From Pararge aegeria (Eukaryota; Arthropoda; Insecta; Lepidoptera; Nymphalidae), in assembly GCF_905163445.1 (NCBI RefSeq), contig NC_053197.1:2418001-2482000 (forward strand): a DNA stretch of 64,000 bases. The letters run 5' to 3'. Made by a program: the position numbers and the translations under genes. The notes under the pieces were generated by a model. It was not told where the DNA came from. It ran no database searches and saw only the letters and a program-made list of their open reading frames with translations. Positions 41,868 through 52,490 of the stretch are shown piece after piece; position 1 is the first letter of the stretch; each line of letters opens with the position of its first letter.

Positions 41868-42077
41868 ATAACATCGACCCATTACCGGGTCACTTCAGGG
41901 CACGGCTCTCCTTCTACAATGAAAAGGAGTTAAGGCTGTAGTCCACCACGGTGGCCCAGTGTGGATTGGTGGTCTCCATATACCTTTGAGGACATGTTTA
42001 ACTCAAAGGCATACAGGTTACCTCACGATGTTTTCCTTCCCCGTTGAAGCAAGTGATATTTTAATTACTTAAAATGA
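41868..42077 (-). mobile_element. SINE-A, head missing
   Basis: Minus strand distal body with GGGCCACCGTGGTGGACTAC; breaks at ACTTAAAATGATTA. Confidence 0.85.
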
Positions 42078-42522
42078 TTACTGTTAGGAAATTTATACTA
42101 AACTATTTAACATAAGCGATAAGCCCCGGTCCAGATAATTATCACTTACTTATTAAAAAAATCCCGCCAAACAACATTGGAACATTGTGGTGGGTCTAAG
42201 CTAAAAATTCCTCTCTCCAACCGAAATGGCTAACCAAAACTGTTACCAAGAACCCATATAGATGGTTGATATCATCCGTTACATTCACGATACACAGAAA
42301 CGATATACAGCTACAAAAGCTTTGAGAAGCTAATGCTTAAAGTATTGGGCTCATCTTGTAACGTACTCAGACTCGTAGGTCAGACTTATGACTTTTGGAC
42401 TTTTGAGTTTCGGACTTTTAGGCATTATTTATTAACCCCTTAAGAAAGTGAGAACAACAATCCCGTCTCAGTTTGTAATTTTTTTTGTTTATATTGATTT
42501 ACAGTCCCTACTTAAAAGATAT

Positions 42523-42828
42523 ATCATCATCATCATCATATCAACCCATTACCGACTCACTACATGTGTCTCTTTCCACAATTAGAAGGGGCCTTAGTGG
42601 ACTAAGCCCACGCTAACCAACACAACTTTGAGAACATTCCGAAGAACTATCAGGTACCCTCACAGGCAGGTTTCCTAACAATGTTATCTTTCACCGTTGA
42701 AGAAAGTGATTTAGGTAGCTTAAACGCACATAACTTAGAAATGTAAGGTTTGAGGTGCATGCTGGAATTCGAACTCGACCCCCCCGAAAGTGAAGTCGAA
42801 GTCCTACCGACTGGTCACCCCACACTAC
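42523..42828 (-). mobile_element. SINE-A, full length
   Basis: ATCATCATCATCATCATAT tail at the left; head around 42790-42828 with B-box GAGTTCGAATTCCAG. Confidence 0.85.
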
Positions 42829-43430
42829 ACTGGAAAAAAGATATATCGAAATAGTTAATATAAAAGTTTTAAAAATGTGCCTAGGAAAATTTTAAATTTA
42901 AAAAAAAAACTCCAATAATTTTATGCGTAAATATGCAATATTGTAGAAACTATAACCTTGAAGATGCCTATATTTACTCTAGTGTTGTAGGTATCCAAAC
43001 TATATGTAGGTAAATGGCTGGAAACAAGGACGCTGTAAGAGAATTCCACACCTTGGCGGTTTCATTCCACGCATTAGTTAAATTGAGGTTAGGAATTTAG
43101 TTAGATTAGAGGCTTAGCTTGAGAAATTAGGGAACGCAAATTTATACGGCACACGCTCTGACGTATTTCTAATGATCTGAAATACATATATGTTTTTAAA
43201 GTTGTTTTTAATAGTAACACATAAAAAACTAAAACGAATTTGCATATTTCAAAATGGCAACATTTTTTTCTAACTACGACTACATTTATACATCCACTGA
43301 CTGCCTCGATGATCTATTGGTGAGCATATTCAACTGTAGATCACCAGACCCTATATAGACCCGGGTCGGGTCAATTGATATATAATTTAATAATATAGTT
43401 AATCAGTATTAATTTTTCTATAAATAAAAA
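42829..43430. other. No gene recognised
   Basis: Unfamiliar AT-rich spacer. Confidence 0.4.
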
Positions 43431-43740
43431 CTTAGTAGGTATCACCCCGGTGTTTGAAAATTGGCGGTGATTTTCCCCCCTGTCTCGGAGAGCACGTTAA
43501 GATGACGGCCCTGCGCCTGGTCTCTTTGCGGACGTGTCGGAAGGAATAGAGAGTGCACCTATTTTTGCGCTCACACTTGTTTACTGTAATAATATATTCC
43601 GCGTAGTTTGAAAATCTCTCTATCCATCCGTAGTTGTAGCAGCGTCCTCTGAGCACAGAGGACGCTGCTACAACTAAGTGCTGTGATCACCATTCTGCCC
43701 AGCGTGGAGATAATGGGCTAACCGCTGGGAGACCTTAAGT
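43431..43740. mobile_element. Inverted retroelement ends forming a 21 bp perfect palindrome
   Basis: The minus frame to 43432 reads RHVRKETRRRAVILTCSPRQ then GGKSPPIF, like the end of a lepidopteran retroelement ORF; this is tentative. At 43631-43651 and 43656-43676 are perfect 21 bp arms around the loop AGCA, after which the same sequence continues in the opposite orientation (CTGCCCAGCGTGGAGATAAT). Confidence 0.65.
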
Positions 43741-44384
43741 CCAAAATAAGACTGTCATAGGCTATTGACTTGACTAAGAAGAATCTCTTGAACACACATT
43801 TTAGATATTTTGTTTTTATTTTTAATTTTTTTTTCCGTTAATTTTTTCACGTATTTTTTGTGAGTTTTTACGCAGTTGTAGGTTTATTTTTTTTAAATTG
43901 CTTATTTAAAAAAAAGTACTTATAATAACTGCATAAAAATTACGAGATAAATTAAACAAAGCTGAAAAAAAAATGACATAGAATATTTGTGTACAATAGA
44001 AACTATCAGAGGAATATTTAGCTATGCCTCTCTTTTCCGTACCTCACCAAACCAGCGCAACGTAGCGTGCGGCGCCTTTATTAAAATTTATAAGAACAAC
44101 ATAACACGAAAATATAAATTTTGAACACCAAATTCACTTCACAGTCCAAGTTAAACATAACCCAGTTCTAGACATTTACAAAGCTTAACAAGGCCGCATC
44201 TTAATGAACGACCTAAATAACACCTTTACTGGACCCGAGCCAACCTACCGCACACTGCAGATTTGACAGACGCTACTGAGCTTGAAAGAAACTTACATGC
44301 AGCCTTAATTCCACTGCAATCCCTATTTCTATTGAAATCAAAGCGAATCAGAAAATCTTTAATCTTTAAATATCAAAAAAAAAA
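43741..44384. other. No gene recognised
   Basis: AT-rich, with long T and A runs. Confidence 0.4.
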
Positions 44385-44690
44385 ATTCAAAATTAATTTA
44401 TTTCATGTAGGCCTAATTAATAAGCACTTTTGAAACGTCAAATCAGTCTGTTTGTAGTGACTCTACCACCGGTTCGGAAGGCAGATTCCACTGAGAAGAG
44501 CCGGCAAGAAACTCAGCAGATTGCTCTTTTCCAACATCATTTTAAAGTTTAACAATCTTTAGAATTTTTCTGTTTTGTGAGAGATGAGAGCGGAGTGGCC
44601 TGCTTCCAAGCCTTGTCGTTAAGGAACTCATCAATCGTGTAATAACCACGATTTGTTAAATGTGTTTTAATATATTGTTTAAACTTAGGT
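44385..44690 (-). mobile_element. LINE-L 3' end, well preserved
   Basis: Minus strand: AAACATATTAAAACACATTT, ACGATTGATGAGTTCC, CTCTCATCTCTCACAAAACA, TGCTGAGTTTCTTGCCGGCT, TACATGAAATAAATTAATTT. A useful reference for joining the split copy at 31.6 kb. Confidence 0.88.
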
Positions 44691-45270
44691 AAAGGTATAT
44701 CTAATATTACCTTTGATCTTTGTCCCAATTATTCAAACGCCTATCATAAGTTCTATTAATCGTTCGTCTATTTTTTGGCATTATTAGTCAGGAGCTGTAT
44801 TGCAGTTAATTTAAAAATTAATCGGATTATATTTTTTATAACTCACTGCATTCTATCGCCCATAGGAAGGTAATATGCTTACGGTAGCGGCTTTTAAACG
44901 CGTATTTTGCTAATAAGATGTTACAATATAAACATTTGTTTGTTTTTGCTCTAGAGGCCAAACACACATTTGTTTAAACCTATTTAGCGAGTGCCAGTAA
45001 TCAAAATTTACCAGTGAAACATACTATGCTCAAAATAAAAAAAAATCTATTAATTAACTTATATAACAATCAAATCTTCCCAATGGGTGACTTCCAAACG
45101 ACTGTGAGTCATCTTTTACTACTTATACTGAATACTGTTATCACCAAAACAAAAAACAATACCTTATTTTTGACTAAATGGCTGACATTTTTATAGTACT
45201 CAGAAGAACAGATAGGTAGTGCTTCATGTGAATCAACAAAAAGGTGACTTCTAATAAAATATATTTAATA
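44691..45270. other. No gene supported
   Basis: A good acceptor-like TTGTTTGTTTTTGCTCTAG ends at 44955, followed by about 15 open codons and a weak GT. The frame 45014-45196 is Leu/Thr/Lys-rich and unsupported. Confidence 0.3.
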
Positions 45271-45557
45271 ATCATTATCGTCTTATATATACCGGTCCAC
45301 TTTAGGACACGGGTCTCTCAGAATGTGCAAGATTCTAGACCGTCGTCAAACACGCTGGCCAAGTTCGGATTGGTTGACTACACATGCCTTTGATAACGTT
45401 ATGGAGAACTCTCAGGCATGCTTTCAGGCACAGTTGCCTAGCGACGATTTCCTTCACTGTTGAAGCAAGTAACATTGAATTGATTAAAACGCACTCTTAC
45501 AACTTAGAGGATCATCTTTGATCGGTTTTCACGAAGGGGGCGGAAGTCCTGACCACT
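45271..45557 (-). mobile_element. SINE-A, degenerate, no head
   Basis: Central body kept (GCCTGAGAGTTCTCCATAAC, then an extra TGCCTGAAAGCA segment). The tRNA-like part is barely recognisable. Confidence 0.75.
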
Positions 45558-45617
45558 ATAAAAATCAATAGCCAGTACTCTAATCTAAATATTCGCATGA
45601 AACGTAAAAATTATGCT

Positions 45618-45775
45618 AAATAAATAAATAAATATACTACGACAATACACTCATCTAGCTCCAAAGTAAGCATAGCTTGTCATAGCTTTGTACCCAACAA
45701 AGAAAGCTGATGAATAATTTAATGAATATAATATACATAAATACTTATAATATACAGATTAACAGGATATATTGC
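45618..45775 (-). mobile_element. SINE-C distal half
   Basis: AAATAAATAAATAAATATAC tail, ATCTAGCTCCAAAGTAAGCA, ends AATATACAGATTAAC. Confidence 0.8.
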
Positions 45776-46204
45776 AGTATACACTTACCGCAAGTCAAGG
45801 GCTAACTTTTAGTTAAAAAAAACAAAAAAAATTTAATTAATGAACACTATATTGTACGCAACATAGACAACAAAAATAAGATTAAATAAAAGAAATATAA
45901 GAATGAAGGTACAATTTGGCGGCCTTATCGCTACATAGCGGTCGCTTTCATACAACCAAAGGCGTATTAAGAAATAGCTGTAGATGATACCATATAATGC
46001 TCTACTTAAAAACACATAAATAAATACATACATAGACTTAAATCCTCTAAACATGAAAAGGTAAACAACAAAAAAAAAACATTAGTTAAAAACACTATGG
46101 ATGCTCTAACGAAATAGAGAAATAATTATTCTTCACTCGTTCTATGATACTCCAAGTTGAATATTCCAAGTTGTTTACACACACTTAGAGGTTTAGCTTA
46201 GAGC

Positions 46205-46297
46205 AAAGCTTTTTATTATATTATTCTTATGTACGCTTAAGTGCCATCGATGGGCCTACTTGAATAAAGATATTTTTGACTTTGACTTGGACTTTTA
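46205..46297 (+). mobile_element. TTTGAC-tail LINE 3' end
   Basis: TTCTTATGTACGCTTAAGTG, CATCGATGGGCCTACTTGAA, TAAAGATATTTTTGACTTTG: same as 13.2 kb. Confidence 0.8.
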
Positions 46298-46299
46298 TA

Positions 46300-46520
46300 C
46301 GGAAGTCAGTAGTCCTTGAAACGGCGCTTATTGTGAGGAGGTTCCTCACTCTGGATTCCTGACAGTTGCTTGGGAATTCAAAAGCCCTGCAAGCAAAGAA
46401 GTGGTTTGTTTTTCATAAATTTCAAATAATGCTGTTTTCATGTATATAATTTAACACTGTTAAGCATTAAAAATGAAATCATTTATTAATAATAAATAAA
46501 TAAGTTTTATTAAAGTCTTC
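46300..46520 (+). mobile_element. R2/R4/Dong-type LINE, 3' end only
   Basis: Begins inside the last codons (AGTAGTCCTTGAAACGGCGC, TATTGTGAGGAGGTTCCTCA), passes the stop TGA and the 3' UTR with AGTTGCTTGGG and CCCTGCAAGC, and ends ATTAATAATAAATAAATAAG. Aligns with 22250-22480. Confidence 0.82.
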
Positions 46521-46602
46521 CAAGTTATTAACTTTTTCACAAGCTCCTTTGTCAACTTAACAGAACAGCTTCTAAAATGTCTTTTTCAATAAATATTCTC
46601 AG

Positions 46603-46700
46603 TTTTGGCTGAACTTAGTAACAACGGGTTCCCTGGACCGCAGCCAGAGCGAAACTTGCACCTGTCCGATGGATGCTCTTCTTCGTTCTTACAAACTTTG
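46603..46700 (+). CDS. Candidate exon, right boundary unclear
   Basis: Acceptor CAATAAATATTCTCAG ends at 46602. The open frame enters in phase 1 and starts LAELSNNGFPGPQPERNLHL then SDGCSSSF. G+C is high for about 80 bases, then drops. The frame stays open to 46863-46865, but the later part (Tyr/Asn/Ile) is AT-rich. No strong donor: GTTCTT at 46685 (phase 2) is weak. A host exon is possible; an old transposon piece is equally possible, since a LINE end lies just upstream. Confidence 0.3.
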
Positions 46701-46861
46701 AATATAAAGAAGCCTTCAAATAAATTTCGGAGCTCTTGCTTTATTAATAAATATATTTTAAATTCTTATAACAATAATCCTACTATATATACATATATAG
46801 TATATATTATATTAAACGTGAAAGTGTGGATGTTTTACAAATTTAAAATGCATACAGAAAT

Positions 46862-47100
46862 TTGAGACGCTACAGTCACTATAAGACTGATTTAAAAGGC
46901 ATATACTAATTCCGGCATCGACGTTAGGAGAGCCGTAGCTTAATTGGAGAAAGCGCTCAGGCCGCGATTGCCAGAGAGTTGCAGGTTCAAATCCTGTCGG
47001 TTCCGAAATTTTTTATATGCATTTTAAATTTATAAAATTGATAATTCCACCAAGTGTAGGTTAAAGCACTAATAAAAATAATAAAATTGTGTTGATGTTT
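46862..47100 (+). mobile_element. SINE-D, full length
   Basis: Leader (ACAGTCACTATAAGACTGAT, AAAGGCATATACTAATTCC), tRNA-like part from 46930 (AGAGCCGTAGCTTAATTGG A-box; GCAGGTTCAAATCCTGTCGG B-box), body ATATGCATTTTAAATTTATA, and the end CACTAATAAAAATAATAAAA. I do not call the tRNA-like part a tRNA gene: it sits inside the repeat and recurs with it. Confidence 0.9.
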
Positions 47101-47420
47101 GTTACTCAATCACGCAAAAACGGCTGAACGGATTTGGATGAAATTTGTAATGCATGTAGCCTTTGACATGGAAAAGAACATACGTTAACTTTTATCCCTT
47201 AAGAAGTTCCCGAGGAAAAATTGAAAATTGTTTACAGCTAAGCTAAGGCGGACAGTTTTGAAATTTGGTATGTATGTCACCTATGCTATGGAAAAGGACA
47301 TGTACTTTATATACCGATTTCTCAAATAGTTCCCGTGGTAGGATTCAAATTGTTAACGAACGAAGCTCCAGAAATAATTCTGAAGTCCACGCAGACGAAG
47401 TCGCGGGCAGAAGCTAGTTA
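47101..47420 (-). mobile_element. CTAGCTG element, near full length
   Basis: Minus strand head ACTAGCTTCTGCCCGCGACT, then AAAAGGTAGCCTATG-like segments and an end near CGTTTTTGCGTGATTGAGTA. Matches 50.46-50.77 kb in opposite orientation. Confidence 0.85.
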
Positions 47421-47982
47421 TTAATATTTAGTACTCTAATAACGGTCAAATGGGATGAAGGAAGTTAAAATCAATAAAATTCTAGAGATATTCGTATATT
47501 TTTTCTTTTTTATTAATCCTAATCACTCTTAATTGTTCATCGGTAATAATTTGTAAATTAATTAAATTATTATTATTAATATGTAAATTTGTAAATTCAT
47601 CGGTAAATTGCATATAACATGAGCTATGCACTACTGACAAGCCGGTATGATATATTAGTGTTGTGTTGCTTAATTATTACACTATTACACTTTATCTAAG
47701 ACAAATAGGGATAATTAGTGAGCAGTAATTGCTACAAGCTTCACACTGTTCTTCGGTATGCTTACACAACTGGTGTAATTAAGGAATTAATAATACACCA
47801 ATGAAAATATACAGTAATTAAAACCAATTATACACGAAAGAGGGTCCTTTGGCCTAATTCCGACAGCGTAAATCAGTAGATTGTGTTCGTTTTCATCTTT
47901 CATCTATTTCTTTCATCCTTTATTTTTCCACCGTGTCTTGCATACATAAAGCTATCCTCAAGTCAATTTACGAATACTGAGA
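47421..47982. other. No gene recognised
   Basis: AT-rich; ATTATTATTAATATGTAAAT is repeated locally near 47.58 kb. Confidence 0.4.
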
Positions 47983-48285
47983 GTTGAGATAGTGCAGTCG
48001 TTAGGAGCTCGACTTCACTTTCGGGGGGCCGAGGTTAATCCCAGCACGCACAATAATATTTTTGAGTTTTGTGCGTTTAAATAAATAAAAAATATCATTC
48101 CTTCGACGGTGAAAGAGAACATCGTGAGAAAACCTGCATGCCTGAGTTCTCCATAATGTTCTAAAAGGTATGTAAAGTCCACCTATCCACACTGGGCCAG
48201 CGTGGTGTACTACGGCCTTGACCCCTTCTCATTGTGGCAGTAAGTAATGAGTTGATATGATGATGATGATGATGATAAGAGTTTT
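47983..48285 (+). mobile_element. SINE-A, full length with tail
   Basis: GAGATAGTGCAGTCGTTAGG head, GGAGCTCGACTTCACTTTCG, complete body, GATATGATGATGATGATGAT end. Confidence 0.9.
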
Positions 48286-48429
48286 TTTAACAGATAAACC
48301 AGTATTATTCGAAAAAACAGTGAATTGGGTTTTGTCTATAATTTCGTGCCTCGAGATACTTCATTCCAGGAATCGAAACCAGGCTCTCATATTCATAGTA
48401 ACTCACTAGAACGGCAATGCTTTCAATAT

Positions 48430-48525
48430 CACACTATTGGCCTTATTAGAAGGCTCAGAGTCACTCAGCGGCCGATAGAGAGAGCAATGTTGGGAGTATT
48501 AAGTAAAACCAAAGATAACTTGACC
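48430..48525 (+). mobile_element. RTE-type LINE coding scrap
   Basis: Translates LIRRLRVTQRPIERAMLGVL then SKTKD, matching the conserved 'LRVTQRAMERAMLG' segment of lepidopteran RTE-type reverse transcriptases. Confidence 0.8.
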
Positions 48526-49230
48526 TAAGTGAGTAAATAGTAAATGTAATGGCGTTACCATGATTAAACATAACACGTAGCAAAAACTGCCCTAAAAGTT
48601 CATGATCTTAAACTCACAGTCTGGCATTGGAGCAGTACAGTCTAAATAAAAATGGGGGGGGTAAATAATGCTCATTTAATTATCAAATATTGAAAAAAAA
48701 AATTTAAAACAGCTGTACTAGGAAAGTGATGCACAGGCGCCCCTGGTGGAATAAAATGTACATAATATCTATAGATATAGATATATCATCATCCATGTTA
48801 ATTTTACATGGATATATATAGATATACAGTCTTGCAGTTTTAGTTTTTTATTAATTGCAATTAAACTACACTGAATTAATTAATCGTTCGCATTCAGTGA
48901 CCTACAATCGTCGATTAGAATTAAAAAAAAAAAAAATTAACTCAAATAATGGATTTTTTCACAAGTTAGAGTGTTTTCGGGATTCACACATGACGGACAG
49001 GAAATTTTTTTGACCTATTTTGGTGTTTTTTTCCAATTATATTGCAGTAAATCAATTTTTTAAAGTATGGAATTAATCTCCATTAAATTATCTCGACAAT
49101 AGTATGCAAAATATCTTGATTCCGTGAACTAACAAGGCTATAATAATAAAAATAGCCGCCGAAATGAGGCGAAAAAAATTTTTCGATTGTAAAGCACTCT
49201 CTGATGCTTCGCATCATGAGTCGTGCAATA
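48526..49230. other. No gene recognised
   Basis: AT-rich with A and T runs; ATATAGATATATCATC and its near complement flank 48800. Confidence 0.4.
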
Positions 49231-49368
49231 TAACTTACTTCAACGGCCTGGGAGTTCTCCATAATGTTCTCAAAGGCCACACTACGGCCTTAACCTCTTC
49301 TCATTATGGGAGGAGACGTAGTTGTATGCAATCATCATGGTGATGATGATGATTGCATACAATTCCTT
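49231..49368 (+). mobile_element. SINE-A distal part with inverted tail
   Basis: GGGAGTTCTCCATAATGTTC to GGAGGAGACGTAGTTG. The tail then folds: TATGCAATCATCA, TGG, TGATGATGATTGCATA. Confidence 0.8.
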
Positions 49369-49394
49369 CACCTTACATAAATATAACAGTTAAT

Positions 49395-49755
49395 AAAAAT
49401 AAGTGACTGACTGACTGACTTACTGATCTATCAACGCACAGCTCTAACCACTTGACGGATCGGGCTGAAACTTTGCACACAGATAGTTATTATAACGTAG
49501 GCATCCGTAAAGAAAGGGTTTTTTTTTTAAATTCCAAGCCTAAAAGGGTTAAATGGGGGATGGAATTTTATATAAAATTATCCATGAAACTTTAATTTTA
49601 GGTTTTGGATTTAAAAAAAAAAAAAATTAAAATAACAACTCCTAGGGGGATGAAAATTTATAAGCATTATGCAAGTTTCTGATTTTTAAATATTTAAAAC
49701 CTTTGTAGTTAAAGATTACCATATCAAAAAGCCGCGGGCAAAAGCTAGTTTCTAC
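49395..49755 (-). mobile_element. CTAGCTG element, long form
   Basis: Left end GACTGACTGACTGACTTACT then GATCTATCAACGCACAGCTC; right end AAGCCGCGGGCAAAAGCTAG (head reversed). The left end resembles the 40 bp tandem unit at 4.7 kb. Confidence 0.8.
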
Positions 49756-49769
49756 ATACAATCCTTTAA

Positions 49770-49995
49770 TATCTCAATATTGCAGTTATGATAGAAATGG
49801 TTTTCTTTTTCCTATAAGGGCTTAAACTGTAATATTCCCCCCTTTTTAGAACCATAGATATTATGCGCATACAAACAGCCCGATGTTTAGTTAATGGAAC
49901 TAACAGTTTCTGAATTAAAATCTCTCTAAGGCTACTTTACAAAGGTGAATGGCAATATTACTAGTCACTGGCAATATTATTACTTGATGACTTTT
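49770..49995. repeat. Repeat T, copy 1
   Basis: TATTGCAGTTATGATAGAAA, AAGGGCTTAAACTGTAATA, GATATTATGCGCATACAAAC, CTACTTTACAAAGGTGAAT, TCACTGGCAATATTAT. Same order as copies 2 and 3. Confidence 0.75.
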
Positions 49996-50149
49996 ATTTC
50001 ATTATGCCTGTATTTATAAACCATGCATGATTATGGAGGTAAAGCCTTAATTATGTTGATGATGCGAGCCTTAGATTTGTGCAGCTCCCACACAAAGTAG
50101 CAAGTAATTATTCTGATACAATATAACGAGCAATTAACACACAAAACAG

Positions 50150-50455
50150 AAGACAATTTCACATACAAAATAGCGGAATATTGTTTGTGAAATAACCGAG
50201 TATTGCAGTTGTGATAGAGACTTAATAATATTAAGTTTCTATCACAACTATTATTATGTTAGATATTAATTGAAGGGATTTCACTGCAATAGTTCACCCT
50301 ACTCTGAAGTCTGAGCCATAGATATTATGCGCGTACAAACGACTCGTTGACTAGTTAATGACGGTGCCAATGTCTGGACTAAGAGCTCGTGTTAGTTTTA
50401 GGCCACTACTAATATGGTGGATATAATATTCACTGGCAATCCTTAGTTATAAATA
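50150..50455. repeat. Repeat T, copy 2, with hairpin
   Basis: CACATACAAAATAGCGGAAT, TATTGCAGTTGTGATAGAGA, GATATTATGCGCGTACAAAC, GACGGTGCCAATGTCTGGAC, TTCACTGGCAAT. Inside, 50208-50225 pairs with 50231-50248 (18 bp, one mismatch, loop TAATA). Confidence 0.75.
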
Positions 50456-50775
50456 ATTCTGCCTGAGACTTTGTCTGCGTGGACTTTAATTCTGAAAGGT
50501 CTAAAACTTTTTAATCTTAAGACGGAAACTATTTTAGTGATCGGTATCCAAAGAACATGTTCTTTTCCATAGCAAAGGTGACATGCATACCAAATTTTAA
50601 AGCTGTCAGCCCGCGGCTTAGCTCGTAAACAATTCCAATTTGCCTTTGGAAACTACTTAAGGAATTGGGATAAAAGGTAGCCTATGTTCTTTTTCATGTA
50701 AACAACTACATGCACGCAATTCAATCCAAATCCGTATAGCCGGTTTAGCGTGATTCAGTAACGAAATCACACTTA
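50456..50775 (+). mobile_element. CTAGCTG element
   Basis: TGCCTGAGACTTTGTCTGCG head (first bases lost), GGTAGCCTATGTTCTTTTTC, CAATCCAAATCCGTATAGCC near the end. Confidence 0.8.
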
Positions 50776-51189
50776 CTTAAATTATAAAGTGTATCTCTAT
50801 AAGAACACATAAACTCGCGATAACTTCTACATTAAATGTCCGATTGGAATTAATTAAAAACCAACTAACTGCTATTTAAATACCTTTAATAAATACTGCG
50901 ATACTATTGTCACCCAATTTTGTTTCTACCTGCGGTCTAATAAAATTTTAGAGAGCAAAAGCTGCTATTGTGTTTTAACTATGATAGTTAGATATATTCC
51001 AACGCAGACTTTTTCTAGGTATTGATGCGTAACTTGAATAATGTATCACATAATATTTATATATCATCAATAATTTTCTCAGCGCACACCATCGTATCGT
51101 ACGCCGTAAATTATTGAATTTGACTGGAAAAATTTTGCTTCTTTGGGTTACATTATTACAATTAAATTCTGATTCAAGATCTGCAATTG
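50776..51189. other. No gene recognised
   Basis: AT-rich spacer between repeats. Confidence 0.4.
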
Positions 51190-51550
51190 TTTTGAAAATA
51201 AATAATAGCCTATGTTACTTCGTGATAGTTTAGCTATGTTTTAGTGAAATAGTTGTTAAAATCGGTCTGGTACTTTCGAAACCTATGGGGTATAATCAAA
51301 CAAACAAATAAAAACATCTTTCCTCTTTATTATATTAGTATAGAAATGCGAAGTTGTGTATGTTTACTGGTTTGTCCTTCTTTTACGTCCTAACTTAGCA
51401 ACCAATCAATTTGATTTTTGCCATAGAATTAGTTAAAATAACGAAGAGTACCAAGGCTACTTCTTATCCCAAGAAAACAAGAGTGCCAATGGATTTGTAA
51501 AAAACCCTTATAAACATCGACGAATAACGCGGGCAACAGCCAGTATCTTA
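51190..51550. mobile_element. Two CTAGCTG-type remnants end to end
   Basis: 51190-51344 plus strand: AAATAATAGCCTATGTTACT, AAATCGGTCTGGTACTTTCG, end TTTATTATATTAGTATAGAA. 51345-51550 minus strand, ending in the reversed head AACGCGGGCAACAGCCAGTA. Confidence 0.7.
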
Positions 51551-51799
51551 TAATGACAGCTTTTATTATATCTGCTAATCAAAAATTAGAAACTTGGTGA
51601 TGCATAGTACTAGTAGATAAAATACTTTAGAATTGTGCCTTGCCTGTTAAAAGCCCGCAATAGTGTATCACAACAGAAGTGGGATAAGCTGTATACACCT
51701 GTTAATTAAAAATGAACTTGTATCGGCAAGGTATGGTATATAAGAAACCTCATGATGGCGAAAGCTTAATTTTTATCCACAGAATAGCAGAATCAGTTA

Positions 51800-52085
51800 C
51801 TAATAAAAAGCTGTCAACAGCCATACAAAATAGTAGACTTTGTTCTATTTTGTGAAAAACTGACTACGGCAGTTATGATACTGACTTTGTTTGTCATTTC
51901 CTGAAAGGGCTTAAACTGCAATAGCTCCCCTTAATCTGAACTCTCGATACCATGCGAACAAACGACTAGATGTAGTTTATGACGGTACCAATAGCTGGAT
52001 TAAGTGCCCGTGTTTGTATAAAGCTACTATTACAATGGCGAATAAAATATTTACTGGCAATATTATAACTCGAGCTGTGGGAGTA
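51800..52085. repeat. Repeat T, copy 3
   Basis: CATACAAAATAGTAGACTTT, GGCAGTTATGATACTGACTT, AAGGGCTTAAACTGCAATAG, GACGGTACCAATAGCTGGAT, TTTACTGGCAATATTATAAC. Confidence 0.75.
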
Positions 52086-52319
52086 CCTTCTGATGAAATA
52101 CTCAGAGATTCTGCCTCGTCCCACAATAAAGAGTCTCATTAAGAGTTAAAAAAAACATTCTTAGTTAAACTTAATCACCAAACCAATTTTCTGCCGCGAA
52201 AAGACACGACACTACTTGTTTATGTTCATTACTTTTTTTCCTAAAAAAATTTAATCTAGCCTTTAAGACTGATGAATAAAATATATTAGTGTAATCTAAC
52301 ATCTAATATTAAGATACCT

Positions 52320-52423
52320 TATATCAATCCGCATTTGGCCAGCGTGGTGGACTACAGCGTTAACCCTTCTCGTTCTGGGAGAAGATTCGTGCCTTTAAAT
52401 GGTTGGCCGCTATTGAGTTGATA

Positions 52424-52464
<41 letters not shown>

Positions 52465-52490
52465 GAAGAAGAAGATGATGATAATTATTA
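52320..52490 (+). mobile_element. SINE-A 3' end with long (GAT)n tail
   Basis: GGCCAGCGTGGTGGACTACA then TATTGAGTTGATAATGATGA and about 14 GAT-type units to 52480, grading into GAAGAA. The tail expanded as a microsatellite. Confidence 0.9.

Noticed and set aside
46930..47008. A plausible tRNA gene with A and B boxes.
   Set aside because: It is the tRNA-like head of SINE-D, recurs in the other copies (17.9, 2.9, 3.6 kb) with the same flanks, and lacks a convincing full cloverleaf.
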